From the NCBI GenBank assembly GCA_036274675.1, contig DASUFE010000039.1:1-32442 (forward strand): 32,442 nt of DNA, given 5' to 3'. Of this stretch, positions 1-7,734 are shown one piece after another. A program made the translations under genes and the position numbers. Source of the DNA: DASUFE01 sp036274675. GTDB taxonomy: Bacteria; Pseudomonadota; Gammaproteobacteria; HTCC5015. Positions within the stretch are counted from its first letter, which is position 1. Each line of letters begins with the position of its first letter. Below the pieces are notes generated by a model. That model ran no database searches. It was not told where the DNA came from and was given only the letters and a program-made list of their open reading frames with translations.

Positions 1-75
1 TACGGTTACGGCTACGGCCATCCCGTGGGACGCCGCCGCGCGACGCGTCGCTGGTGGAACCGTCTCTGGAAATAA
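1..75 (+). CDS. C-terminal end of an upstream gene, Gly/Tyr-rich tail (partial)
   Basis: Frame 1 is open from the window edge to a TAA at 73-75. It encodes 24 residues that begin YGYGYGHP and end in a basic, Trp-containing tail (RRWWNRLWK). Alternating Gly-Tyr tails are known at the C-termini of bacterial tyrosine autokinases (Wzc/CpsD type, including those of exosortase-linked EPS loci), where the tyrosines are autophosphorylated. The next gene being an EPS-initiating sugar transferase fits that idea. The visible part is too short to prove any function, and other Gly/Tyr-rich proteins remain possible. Frame 2 is also open over this stretch, so this reading is not the only one. Confidence 0.4.
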   Translation, partial: YGYGYGHPVGRRRATRRWWNRLWK

Positions 76-115
76 TAACGACGCAAACGCGGTAGAGAAC
101 CGGTTTTACCGGCCT

Positions 116-1228
116 GTGGCAGGAGTTGGATATTTTAAGCGCATGTTTGCTGTAAAGCGCACTTTGATACTGGGCACGACGCCTTTGGCGAAGGAATTGG
201 TGGAGACAATGCAGAGCCGGACCAGCCGGCGCCGCGTGCTCATCGGCGCTGTCGCCGAATCCGGCGAGGCAGCGGCCAAAGCCTTTCCTTGTACGGTACT
301 GGGAACCCTGGATAGTCTGCAATCCATCCTGAACGAACACAGGCCCGAGCGGATCGTTGTCGCATTGACGGAAAGGCGCGGCCTGTTGCCGGTCCGCCAG
401 TTGGTCAACGCGCGTTTCCGCGGCCGTGTCACCATCGTGGACGGCAGGGATTTCTATGAAAAATTGACCGGCAAGATCGCCGTCGACGCGCTGACTCCGA
501 GCAACCTGATTTTCTCGTCGGATTTCAGGCCTTCTCCGCTCACGCTCGCGCTCTCGAGGTTCCTCAGTATCCTGGCCGCGCTGATCGGACTGGCGTTGCT
601 GGCGGCGGTGTACTGGCTGATCGCGGCCGCGATCCGGCGCGAGTCGCCGGGCGGGGCGCTGTTCGTGCAGGAACGCACGGGCTTCGGCGGGCGGCCGTTC
701 AGAATGCTGAAGTTCCGCACCATGCGACCGGCCGTGGAGGCGCGTTCCGAGTGGGCGCGCGACAACGGCGACCGGATCACGCGGATCGGACGGTTCCTGC
801 GCAAGTACCGGCTCGATGAGTTGCCGCAGTTCGTCAGCATACTGCGCGGCGACATGAACCTGGTTGGCCCGCGGCCGCATCCGGTTTCGAACTACGGCCT
901 GTTTGAAGTGGTATCGCGCAATCTTCCCGAGTGCGGCGAACAGATCCCCTATTATTCCCTGCGCGCGCTGGTGCGCCCCGGGATGACCGGCTGGGCGCAG
1001 GTGCGTTACCGCTACGCCAACGATCTCGACGAGGAAATGGAAAAACTCCGTTACGACCTCTACTACGTCAAGCATTATTCCGTGTGGCTGGATATTCGCA
1101 TCCTGTTCGAAACCTTCAAGATCGTGCTGCTTGGCAGCGGTTCGGGAGAGGCCGCGCCGGCGACGATCCGCGCTCCCGCGCCGGCGACCGCGCCGGCCAG
1201 CGAGGAGGCCGGGGCGGCTCAGCCCTGA
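116..1228 (+). CDS. Undecaprenyl-phosphate sugar phosphotransferase (EpsB/WcaJ-like), short N-terminus
   Basis: This is a polyprenyl-phosphate hexose-1-phosphate transferase, the enzyme that starts EPS repeat units by moving a sugar-1-phosphate onto undecaprenyl phosphate at the inner membrane. An N-terminal nucleotide-binding-like region (about residues 10-110, beginning near TLILGTTPLA) is followed by one long hydrophobic helix (about 140-172). The catalytic domain follows, with KFRTM, DELPQ and GDMNLVGPRP. The segment FYEKLTGKIAVDALTPS resembles the exosortase-locus EpsB subfamily. Those relatives usually carry several membrane helices before the nucleotide-binding region; here they are absent. 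The start is uncertain: GTG at 116 or ATG at 143. The frame is open back to base 2, but that extra sequence is not hydrophobic. The last 30 or so residues are Ala/Pro-rich. Function is well supported; sugar specificity is unknown. Confidence 0.9.
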   Translation: MAGVGYFKRMFAVKRTLILGTTPLAKELVETMQSRTSRRRVLIGAVAESGEAAAKAFPCTVLGTLDSLQSILNEHRPERIVVALTERRGLLPVRQLVNARFRGRVTIVDGRDFYEKLTGKIAVDALTPSNLIFSSDFRPSPLTLALSRFLSILAALIGLALLAAVYWLIAAAIRRESPGGALFVQERTGFGGRPFRMLKFRTMRPAVEARSEWARDNGDRITRIGRFLRKYRLDELPQFVSILRGDMNLVGPRPHPVSNYGLFEVVSRNLPECGEQIPYYSLRALVRPGMTGWAQVRYRYANDLDEEMEKLRYDLYYVKHYSVWLDIRILFETFKIVLLGSGSGEAAPATIRAPAPATAPASEEAGAAQP

Positions 1229-1353
1229 GGCTTATCTATGTCGGATTTATACCTTATATATAGTGTGGCGAGCATGGTGAACTATTTATTTCTCCGGTTC
1301 CGCATGAATACGCAAGCTGCGGCCCTTGAGCAGTGCCCGGGGACGGTGGAGCC

Positions 1354-2700
1354 ATGATGGGCGCCGGCTTGCGCTACGATGGCCGGCCGCGGACGGTCCC
1401 CGCGGTCCCGCCAAGGGTGGCGGACGACATGCGGCTGCCGTTCCGCGCGCTGATGGCTTTCACCTTTGTGCTGATCATCGCACCGCAGACTCTGTTTCCG
1501 GTGCTGGCCTCCCTCCGCGTGGCCCTGATCGCGGCGGGTGTCGCCATGATGTCCTATCTGTTCAACCGTTTTGTGCGTCACCGGCCGTTGGTGGATTTTT
1601 CACGCGAAATCACGCTTGCCGCCTGCCTGCTCGGCTGGGTCGTCATAACCCTGCCGCTCTCTTACTGGCCGGGCGGCAGCGTGTCCTATCTGCTGAACAT
1701 CTATGCCAAGACGCTGGTGATCTTCTGGCTGCTCACCCAGGTCATCAACACGGCGCCGCGCCTCGGGTTCGCGGCCTGGAGCCTGAGTCTGATGGCGTTG
1801 CCGCTCGCGGTATCGGGAATAAGCCATTTCGCCGAGGGAAAATTCATGGCGGAGTCGCGCATTGTCGGCTACGACGCGCCGCTGACCGGGAATCCAAACG
1901 ACCTGGCGCTTACGCTCAACCTGATCCTGCCGCTCAGCATCGGGCTTTTCCTGAGCCGGCTCGGCAAGCCGTGGTTGCGCGGGCTGCTGCTGGTCAGCAT
2001 CGGCCTGAGCGTGCTCGGCGTCATCGCGACCTATTCGCGCGGCGGCTTTCTCACGCTGGCGTCCATATTCGTCATGTATGTAAGCGCGCTGTGGCGGCGG
2101 CCGCGTGAACGTCACTGGGCGTTGCTGGCGCTGCTGCTGGCGTTCTTCGCGCTGCCGTTCCTGCCCGGCGATTACGTGGAACGTCTCAGCACCATCACCA
2201 ATATCGAAGCCGACGCCAGCGGCTCCGCCCAGGAGCGCTGGGGCGTCTCCATGGCCGCCCTCGAATACATGCTGTTCCACCCGGCGGTCGGCGCCGGCCT
2301 CGGCATGGATGTGCTCGCGCTTAACGAGTTGCGCGGACCGGCCTGGAAAGAAGTGCATAACGTGTATCTTCAGTACGGCGTCGACCTGGGAATTCCGGGA
2401 CTGATGCTGTTCATCATGTTGCTGCGGGCGGCGCTGCGCAGCGCGCGCCAGGCGCAGCAAACCGCGCGGGCGCTCGCGGGCGATGCTCCGGCCGGCCTGT
2501 TTTACCTGGCGGAAAGCCTGCGCATAAGCCTGATCGCGTTTGCCGTCGCCGCCTTTTTCCACCCCGTGGGTTATCACTTTTACTTTTATTACTTCGCCGG
2601 CCTGGCCGTCGCATGCAGGTCAATTGCGGCCAGGACGGCCGCGCCGACACAAGGCACACCGGCCGCGGCCCAGCCGGCCACATTCAGGAGATATCGATGA
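1354..2700 (+). CDS. O-antigen ligase / Wzy-type polymerase family membrane protein
   Basis: This polytopic membrane protein of about 448 residues has roughly ten or more hydrophobic segments. It carries the Wzy_C/O-antigen-ligase signatures TGNPNDLALTL, ATYSRGGFL, and a long periplasmic-loop region ending in VHNVYLQYGVDLGIPG. The family polymerises lipid-linked repeat units or ligates glycans to acceptors on the periplasmic side. Its position between the initiating transferase and a glycosyltransferase favours an EPS polymerase, but polymerase and ligase cannot be told apart from sequence. Two adjacent ATGs (1354, 1357) follow a GGTGGA at 1345-1350, which supports a start there; a GTG at 1333 would add seven residues. 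Its TGA overlaps the ATG of the next gene (ATGA), implying translational coupling. Confidence 0.85.
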   Translation: MMGAGLRYDGRPRTVPAVPPRVADDMRLPFRALMAFTFVLIIAPQTLFPVLASLRVALIAAGVAMMSYLFNRFVRHRPLVDFSREITLAACLLGWVVITLPLSYWPGGSVSYLLNIYAKTLVIFWLLTQVINTAPRLGFAAWSLSLMALPLAVSGISHFAEGKFMAESRIVGYDAPLTGNPNDLALTLNLILPLSIGLFLSRLGKPWLRGLLLVSIGLSVLGVIATYSRGGFLTLASIFVMYVSALWRRPRERHWALLALLLAFFALPFLPGDYVERLSTITNIEADASGSAQERWGVSMAALEYMLFHPAVGAGLGMDVLALNELRGPAWKEVHNVYLQYGVDLGIPGLMLFIMLLRAALRSARQAQQTARALAGDAPAGLFYLAESLRISLIAFAVAAFFHPVGYHFYFYYFAGLAVACRSIAARTAAPTQGTPAAAQPATFRRYR

Positions 2701-3986
2701 TCGCTGTCGAAAGCACACGCATTCAGTCGTTCAGCAAGCGCGCGCAACCGCTCGCCGCGCCGGCGCGGGCGGTAGCGCAGTCCTCGCACATCAGGCTGCT
2801 CAAATTTCTCGCGCTGTTCGGGATCGGCGGTACCGAACGCCAGGTGGTGAATCTGATCCGGATGCTGGACCGCACGCGCTTTACTCCGTCGTTCGGTTGC
2901 CTCAAGCGGTGGGGCCACTTTCTCGGCGATATAGAGCAGCAACGGATACACGTCGAGGAATATCCCATCAGCAAGCTCTACATGCCGAGCACCCTGCGCC
3001 AGCAGTTGCGGCTCGCACAGGACATGAAGCGCGACGGTGTCCAGATTTTCCACAGTTATAATTTTTACGCGAACGTCTTTGCGGTGCCGGCGGCCCGTTT
3101 CGCCGGCGTACCCGTGGTAATTGCGTCGATCCGCGATACCGGGCTCGGCATCACGCCCGCGAAGCTGCGCCTGCATAACCTGGTGTGCCGCCTCGCTGAC
3201 TGCGTGCTGGTCAATGCCGAGGCCGTCCGACAGTGGCTGATCGGCCTGGGCCACCGTCCCGATAAGATCGCGGTCATACATAACGGCCTTGATCCCGCCG
3301 CTTTCGCGCAGCCGCAGCCCGATCCGGCGCTGCGGCGCGAATTAGGCGTGCCCGCAGGCGCGCCGCTGGTGATCGTGCTGGCGCGGCTGGTGCCGAGCAA
3401 GGGTATCGAATCCTTTATCGAGGCCGCGTCCGCGGTAAACCGCCGCTTCCCCGAAGCGCGCTTCCTGATCGCTGGCGACCTTCATGCGAATAACAGCGAC
3501 GGTTCGGTCGGGCGCGACGGCAGCTATATGGAATCGCTGCAACGCCTGGCTACGAGCCTGGGCATAGGGGATCGCGTGATCTTTACCGGGTTCCGTTCGG
3601 ACGTTCCCGAACTGCTGGCGCACGCGACAGTATCGGTGCTGCCGTCGCTCAGCGGCGAAGGACTGCCTAACGCATTGATGGAATCGATGGCCGCCGGAGT
3701 GCCGGTGGTGGCGACCCGGGTCGGCGGCAGCGCCGAGGTCGTGGGCGAGGACGGTAACGCCGGACTTATGGTGCCCCCGGGCGATCCGCGCGCCTTGAGC
3801 GGCGCGATGTTCGCGCTGCTGGAAGATGCCGCACTGGCGCGGCGTTTCGGCCAGGCCGCGCGCTCGCGCATGCGGGAACACTTCTCGCTCGAGCACATGG
3901 TGCGCCAGACCGAGAACCTGTACGCAGACATGCTGGACCGCGCGCTGCGGCACGGACGCAAGCCCGGAACGCGGAGCCGGCGTTGA
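2697..3986 (+). CDS. GT4-family glycosyltransferase
   Basis: This retaining GT-B glycosyltransferase of 429 residues is expected to add a sugar to the lipid-linked intermediate in the cytoplasm. The N-terminal donor/acceptor domain opens with LKFLALFGIGGTERQVVNLI, the usual glycine-rich loop near residues 35-55. The C-terminal domain has IHNGLDP, ARLVPSKGIESFIEA and the E-x7-E motif in SLSGEGLPNALMESMAAG, followed by GVPVVATRVGG. The start at 2697 is chosen because it sits six bases after CAGGAG (2685-2690) and overlaps the stop of the upstream gene; the frame is open further upstream but that part does not look like protein. It overlaps the next gene by four bases. Donor and linkage cannot be predicted. 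Confidence 0.92.
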   Translation: MIAVESTRIQSFSKRAQPLAAPARAVAQSSHIRLLKFLALFGIGGTERQVVNLIRMLDRTRFTPSFGCLKRWGHFLGDIEQQRIHVEEYPISKLYMPSTLRQQLRLAQDMKRDGVQIFHSYNFYANVFAVPAARFAGVPVVIASIRDTGLGITPAKLRLHNLVCRLADCVLVNAEAVRQWLIGLGHRPDKIAVIHNGLDPAAFAQPQPDPALRRELGVPAGAPLVIVLARLVPSKGIESFIEAASAVNRRFPEARFLIAGDLHANNSDGSVGRDGSYMESLQRLATSLGIGDRVIFTGFRSDVPELLAHATVSVLPSLSGEGLPNALMESMAAGVPVVATRVGGSAEVVGEDGNAGLMVPPGDPRALSGAMFALLEDAALARRFGQAARSRMREHFSLEHMVRQTENLYADMLDRALRHGRKPGTRSRR

Positions 3987-5578
3987 TACACGCGCTGCAC
4001 GATTGGGTGACGCTACAGGCCCGGCGGCGGCCGGAGGCGACTGCCATTGTCGGCAACGGACAGTTCTTGAGTTACGCGGAACTGGATACGCTCTCGACGC
4101 AGCTTGCGCGCAGCCTGCGGCTGGCGGGCTGCCAGCGCGGCGACCGCGTTTGCCTGCTCATGCCCAAGTCGCCGCTCGCCATCGTCGCCATTGTCGGCAT
4201 TCACAAGGCGGGCGGAATATATGTGCCCCTTGATCCCGCGAGTCCGGCGGGGCGCCTCTCGAAGATCATCAACAGTTGCGACAGCCACTGCATACTGGTG
4301 GGCGGGATCGGCGCCGTGGTTTTGCAGGAACTGCTGCGCCAGGAATGGTTTCCGAGCGGCCTTTGCATCGGCTGGCTCGATGAAACGCTGCCGGACTGGG
4401 GACGGCAAGTGGCGGCGTTCTCGCTGGATGAGATGCGGAACCAGCACGCCTCGCCGCTGCCCGCGCCGGATACCGAACTTTCGCATATCCTGTTCACCTC
4501 GGGTTCGACCGGGGCTCCCAAAGGCGTCATGATCACTCACCGCGGCGTGATCCATTTCGTGGAGTGGGCGAAGCGTTATTTCGGCATCGGTTCCGACGAT
4601 CGCCTGTCGGGACATCCCCCGCTGCATTTCGATCTTTCGTTCTTCGATATTTTCGGCGCTTTCGCCGCCGGCGCGGAACTGCACCTGGTGCCCGCCGAGG
4701 CGAACCTGCTGCCGGACCGGCTGGCGGAATGGATAAGAACCTCGCGCGTGACCCAGTGGCTCTCGGTACCGTCGGCCCTCCATTATATGGCGCGCTTCGA
4801 CGCAGTCAGGCCCGGTGATTTTCCCGAACTCAGGCGACTGCTGTGGTGCGGCGAGGTGCTGCCGACAAGCTCGCTGATGCATTGGATGAAACGACTGCCG
4901 CACGTACGCTGCACCAATCTTTACGGACCGGCCGAAACCACCATCGCCAGCGGCTATTACACCGTTTCGGAGTGCCCGCAGCACGAGCGCATGCAGATTC
5001 CGATCGGCAGCGCCTGCGGCGACGGGAAACTGCTGGTGCTCGACGGAAATATGTCGCCCGTGGCCGCGGGCGAGACCGGCGAGCTCTATGTCGGAGGCCC
5101 GGGACTCAGTTCCGGCTACTGGAAGGATCCGGAAAGAACGCGCCAGGTTTTCGTGGAGGATCCGCGCGATCCCTCGGGCCGCCTTTACCGCAGCGGCGAC
5201 CTGGCCCGGCTCGGCGAGGACGGCCTGGTGTATTTCCTGGGCCGCGCCGATTCTCAGATCAGGAGCCGCGGTTACCGCATCGAACCCGGCGAGATCGAGG
5301 CCGCACTGAACGCCCTCGACATCCTGCGCGAGAGCGCGGTGGTGGCGGTGCCCAGCAACGGTTTCGACGGCGCCGTTATCTGCTGCGCCTACGTGATCGC
5401 CGGCGATATCAAGCCCGCGCCGGCACGGTTGCGCGCGGAACTCGAGAAAACGCTGCCGCGCTACATGATTCCATCGTTCTGGATGGAATTCGACGAATTG
5501 CCGAAGAACGCCAACGGCAAAATCGACCGCTTGCGCCTGCAGGAGATATTGCAGCCGCATGCGGTTACTGCCGCTTAA
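3983..5578 (+). CDS. Standalone NRPS-type adenylation (AMP-forming) enzyme
   Basis: This 531-residue ANL-superfamily enzyme should activate a carboxylic acid with ATP and load it on a carrier protein. The adenylation core motifs are present in order: A3 FTSGSTGAPKGV (171-182), A5 NLYGPAETT (312-320), A7 YRSGDL (402-407), A8 GRADSQIRSRGYRIEPGEIE (420-439), and A10 NGKIDR with the adenylation lysine K513. Asp217 in HFDLSFFDIF lies where amino-acid-activating domains keep the residue that contacts the substrate amine, which suggests an amino acid substrate (inference). No condensation, carrier or thioesterase domain is attached; the carrier is encoded by the next gene. It starts at a TTG overlapping the previous stop (TTGA), with GGAG at 3972-3975. 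It looks closer to NRPS/DltA-type domains than to the acyl-CoA ligase of classical exosortase loci. Confidence 0.88.
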   Translation: MIHALHDWVTLQARRRPEATAIVGNGQFLSYAELDTLSTQLARSLRLAGCQRGDRVCLLMPKSPLAIVAIVGIHKAGGIYVPLDPASPAGRLSKIINSCDSHCILVGGIGAVVLQELLRQEWFPSGLCIGWLDETLPDWGRQVAAFSLDEMRNQHASPLPAPDTELSHILFTSGSTGAPKGVMITHRGVIHFVEWAKRYFGIGSDDRLSGHPPLHFDLSFFDIFGAFAAGAELHLVPAEANLLPDRLAEWIRTSRVTQWLSVPSALHYMARFDAVRPGDFPELRRLLWCGEVLPTSSLMHWMKRLPHVRCTNLYGPAETTIASGYYTVSECPQHERMQIPIGSACGDGKLLVLDGNMSPVAAGETGELYVGGPGLSSGYWKDPERTRQVFVEDPRDPSGRLYRSGDLARLGEDGLVYFLGRADSQIRSRGYRIEPGEIEAALNALDILRESAVVAVPSNGFDGAVICCAYVIAGDIKPAPARLRAELEKTLPRYMIPSFWMEFDELPKNANGKIDRLRLQEILQPHAVTAA

Positions 5579-5689
5579 CCGCGCGCGGATTTTCAACCCA
5601 CCGACCGGCGGCGCCGGCGTCACTTTATGGACGGCAGGTCTATGACGACTGCTGTCCGCACGCCGCCGAATTCAAGGAGACAACAGACA

Positions 5690-5998
5690 ATGCATGACCG
5701 TACTGCGATGGAACGCAAGATCGGCGAGATTTTCGAGCGCAAACTGAATCTGAGGGTGCCGTCGCCGGTTACCGACCTGTTCGAAAGCGGCGGCCTCGAT
5801 TCGCTTTCATTCGTCGAGTTGCTGCTTCAGCTCGAGCTCGAATACGGGCTCAGGGTGCCGTTGCAGGAACTTGTGCTGGCGGATTTCCGGACCGTTGCGA
5901 GGATCGCCGGTTTTGTCGCCCGTCAGCTGGCCGCGGACAAGGCGCGGCAGGAGACCCAACCCCAATATTTTGATATGGAAGAAAAATGTCCGGCTTAA
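5690..5998 (+). CDS. Acyl/peptidyl carrier protein
   Basis: This 102-residue carrier protein has the phosphopantetheine attachment motif GGLDSLSF with Ser38 as the modified serine, in a four-helix arrangement typical of ACP/PCP domains (the first about 85 residues). The tail (about 86-102) is polar and extended. ATG at 5690 is nine bases after AAGGAGA (5674-5680); the open frame upstream is ignored. It directly follows the adenylation enzyme, which most likely charges it, and overlaps the flavin-reductase-like gene by 13 bases. That order suggests that the carrier-bound substrate is the one used by the following enzymes. The function as a carrier is firm; its cargo is unknown. Confidence 0.9.
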   Translation: MHDRTAMERKIGEIFERKLNLRVPSPVTDLFESGGLDSLSFVELLLQLELEYGLRVPLQELVLADFRTVARIAGFVARQLAADKARQETQPQYFDMEEKCPA

Positions 5999-6489
5999 GA
6001 GACCAGATTGATCATGGGGCGAAAAAACACGCCCTGCAGATGTTGCATAACGGAATGTTCATTGTGACCGCCGGCAGCGCGGAGATGTGTTACGCGGGTA
6101 CGGTGACCTGGGTATCGCAGGCCTCGTTCAGGCCGCCGCTGGTCATGATCGCCCTGCGCAAGAGCAGCCGGCTATTCGAATGCCTGGCCGAGAACCGCGC
6201 GGGCGCGCTGAACGTGCTCAGCCAGGGCCAGCTTGAACTGGCGCGCCGGCTGTTCGTGCATGCGCGCGGACGCGAGGGCGCCTTCGAGGGCGAACGTTTC
6301 AGCGCGGGCATCACGCCGGTGCCGGTGCTGGAGAATGCCGCGGCCTGTCTCGAGTGCCGGGTGGCCAGAATCGTCGACGATGCCGGCGATCACGCGATCT
6401 TGATCATGGAAGTGGTGGCCGCGCAGTGCCGTCACCGGGACGCCAAACCCCTGAGTGTCGCGGAGTCGCCATGGAAATACGGCGGCTGA
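5986..6489 (+). CDS. Flavin reductase-like, FMN-binding split-barrel protein
   Basis: The 167-residue product matches the flavin_reduct family: an opening HNGMFIVTAGS, then a segment (VTWVSQASFRPPLVMIALRK) that forms the flavin-binding strands, SSRLFECLAENRAGALNVL, and a C-terminal SPWKYGG. Members either supply reduced FMN to a partner monooxygenase or act as small FMN oxidoreductases. No flavin-dependent monooxygenase is encoded in this window, so the partner is elsewhere or the protein acts alone, perhaps on the substrate held by the carrier protein (inference). The gene overlaps its upstream neighbour by 13 bases and the downstream one by 19 bases, placing it firmly in the same transcript. 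Confidence 0.85.
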   Translation: MSGLRDQIDHGAKKHALQMLHNGMFIVTAGSAEMCYAGTVTWVSQASFRPPLVMIALRKSSRLFECLAENRAGALNVLSQGQLELARRLFVHARGREGAFEGERFSAGITPVPVLENAAACLECRVARIVDDAGDHAILIMEVVAAQCRHRDAKPLSVAESPWKYGG

Positions 6490-7709
6490 GACGCCTGCTG
6501 CGTGGCGCGCAACATGACACCACGGACGAGTCTGAACTGAGGGCCGGTCCCGGCCCGCAGCCGGCCACGGCAACCATAGGTACAGCGGCGGTACGCGGCG
6601 CCCCGGGCTTTGTGCGCCCGGTGGAAGAGGACGACCTCACCGCCATCGCCGAACTGCATTCCCGGCTCATGCCGGGACAGCGGCAGGCGGTTGGCGGAAC
6701 ATTGCGCGAACAGTTCTCGCGACTGTTGCTGCAGCACCCGTGGCGCAATCAATACCTGCGTTCTCTGGTATACCAGGAGAGCGGCGGCAGGATTGCCGGC
6801 TGCATCGGCGTGATGCCGCGGCCGATGGTGTTCGAAGGCAGGCCGGTTACGGCGGCGATCAGTCACAGTTTCATGGTCGAGCCGGGAACACGGCCGATGC
6901 TGGCGGCGCTCGCGCTGGCGCAGAATTTTCTGAACGGTCCGCAGGATCTGTCGCTTGCCGAGACCGGCAAGGTCTCGCGCAAACTGTGGGAAAGGGCGGG
7001 AGGCTCGGTGTCCCTGCTGTACAGCCTGTGCTGGACCCGTCCGCTCAAGCCGAGCCGTTACGCGCTGTCCTTCCTGCGGCGGCGCGGTCTGCCGCGGCCC
7101 TTCGAATGGGGCCTCAAGCCCGCGTGCGATCTGCTGGATAAACTCGCGCCGCTTGCCGGACGTTCGTTACGCCCGTCGTCTCCCGCAACTTTTGCGCACG
7201 CCGGCCTGGCGTCCGAACTCGAGTGCGACGGGTATTGCGCTACGCTGGCAGGGGCCGTGCGCACCCGTGCGCTGTATCCGCGTTATGACCGGCAGGCGGC
7301 GGAGTGGCTGCTGCAGACACTGGCGCAGAAAAACGGGCACGGCGATTTTCACCGCGTCCTGTTGCGCAACAGCCAGCGCGAGACGGTCGGCTGGTATCTG
7401 TATTGCCTGGAGCCCGGCGGGGGCGTCGGCACCGTCATCCAGCTGGGCGCCAGTGACGGCTGCGCGGACATGGTATTCGATCATCTTTGCAGGCACGCGT
7501 CCGACCACGGCGCGATCGCCGTTTCGGGACAGCTGGATCCCGCTTTTTTCCATACATTGGCCGCCCGGGATTGCATGTTTCACCACGACGGTGGAGCGTC
7601 CTTCCTGGTGCATTCCAGGAACCCGGAAATCCTGCAGGCGATCCATCGCGGCGATGCATTTCTCAGCAGGCTGGAAGGTGAATGGTGGATCAGTTTTATT
7701 TTAAGTTGA
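6471..7709 (+). CDS. GNAT-like acyltransferase of unknown specificity
   Basis: This 412-residue protein begins with a polar, low-complexity stretch (about 1-45). A GNAT-like region follows: FVRPVEEDDLTAIAELHSRL (47-66) and strands around GGRIAGCIGVMPRPMVFEG. The remainder resembles a second acyltransferase-like half (LLRNSQRETVGWYLYCLEPGG, then IQLGASDGCADMVFDHL), as in tandem-GNAT proteins. No membrane segment or signal peptide is visible, so it is probably cytoplasmic. ATG at 6471 is five bases after CGGAG and lies inside the flavin-reductase-like gene. Position right after the carrier-protein genes suggests it moves the carrier-bound group to an amine or hydroxyl (inference). I recognise the fold but not a named family. 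Confidence 0.6.
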   Translation: MEIRRLRRLLRGAQHDTTDESELRAGPGPQPATATIGTAAVRGAPGFVRPVEEDDLTAIAELHSRLMPGQRQAVGGTLREQFSRLLLQHPWRNQYLRSLVYQESGGRIAGCIGVMPRPMVFEGRPVTAAISHSFMVEPGTRPMLAALALAQNFLNGPQDLSLAETGKVSRKLWERAGGSVSLLYSLCWTRPLKPSRYALSFLRRRGLPRPFEWGLKPACDLLDKLAPLAGRSLRPSSPATFAHAGLASELECDGYCATLAGAVRTRALYPRYDRQAAEWLLQTLAQKNGHGDFHRVLLRNSQRETVGWYLYCLEPGGGVGTVIQLGASDGCADMVFDHLCRHASDHGAIAVSGQLDPAFFHTLAARDCMFHHDGGASFLVHSRNPEILQAIHRGDAFLSRLEGEWWISFILS

Positions 7710-7734
7710 ACGGAACTCGCGCGAGGAAATTTTG

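Noticed and set aside
4013..5623. Long open frame on the reverse strand opposite the adenylation enzyme
   Set aside because: It mirrors a gene with full catalytic motifs; its translation is rich in His, Arg and Gln with no recognisable domain, as expected for antisense frames in GC-rich DNA. The same holds for reverse frames opposite both amidotransferases.
3983..5998. D-alanylation (Dlt) system
   Set aside because: The adenylation enzyme and carrier resemble DltA and DltC, but no DltB-type membrane acyltransferase or DltD is encoded nearby.
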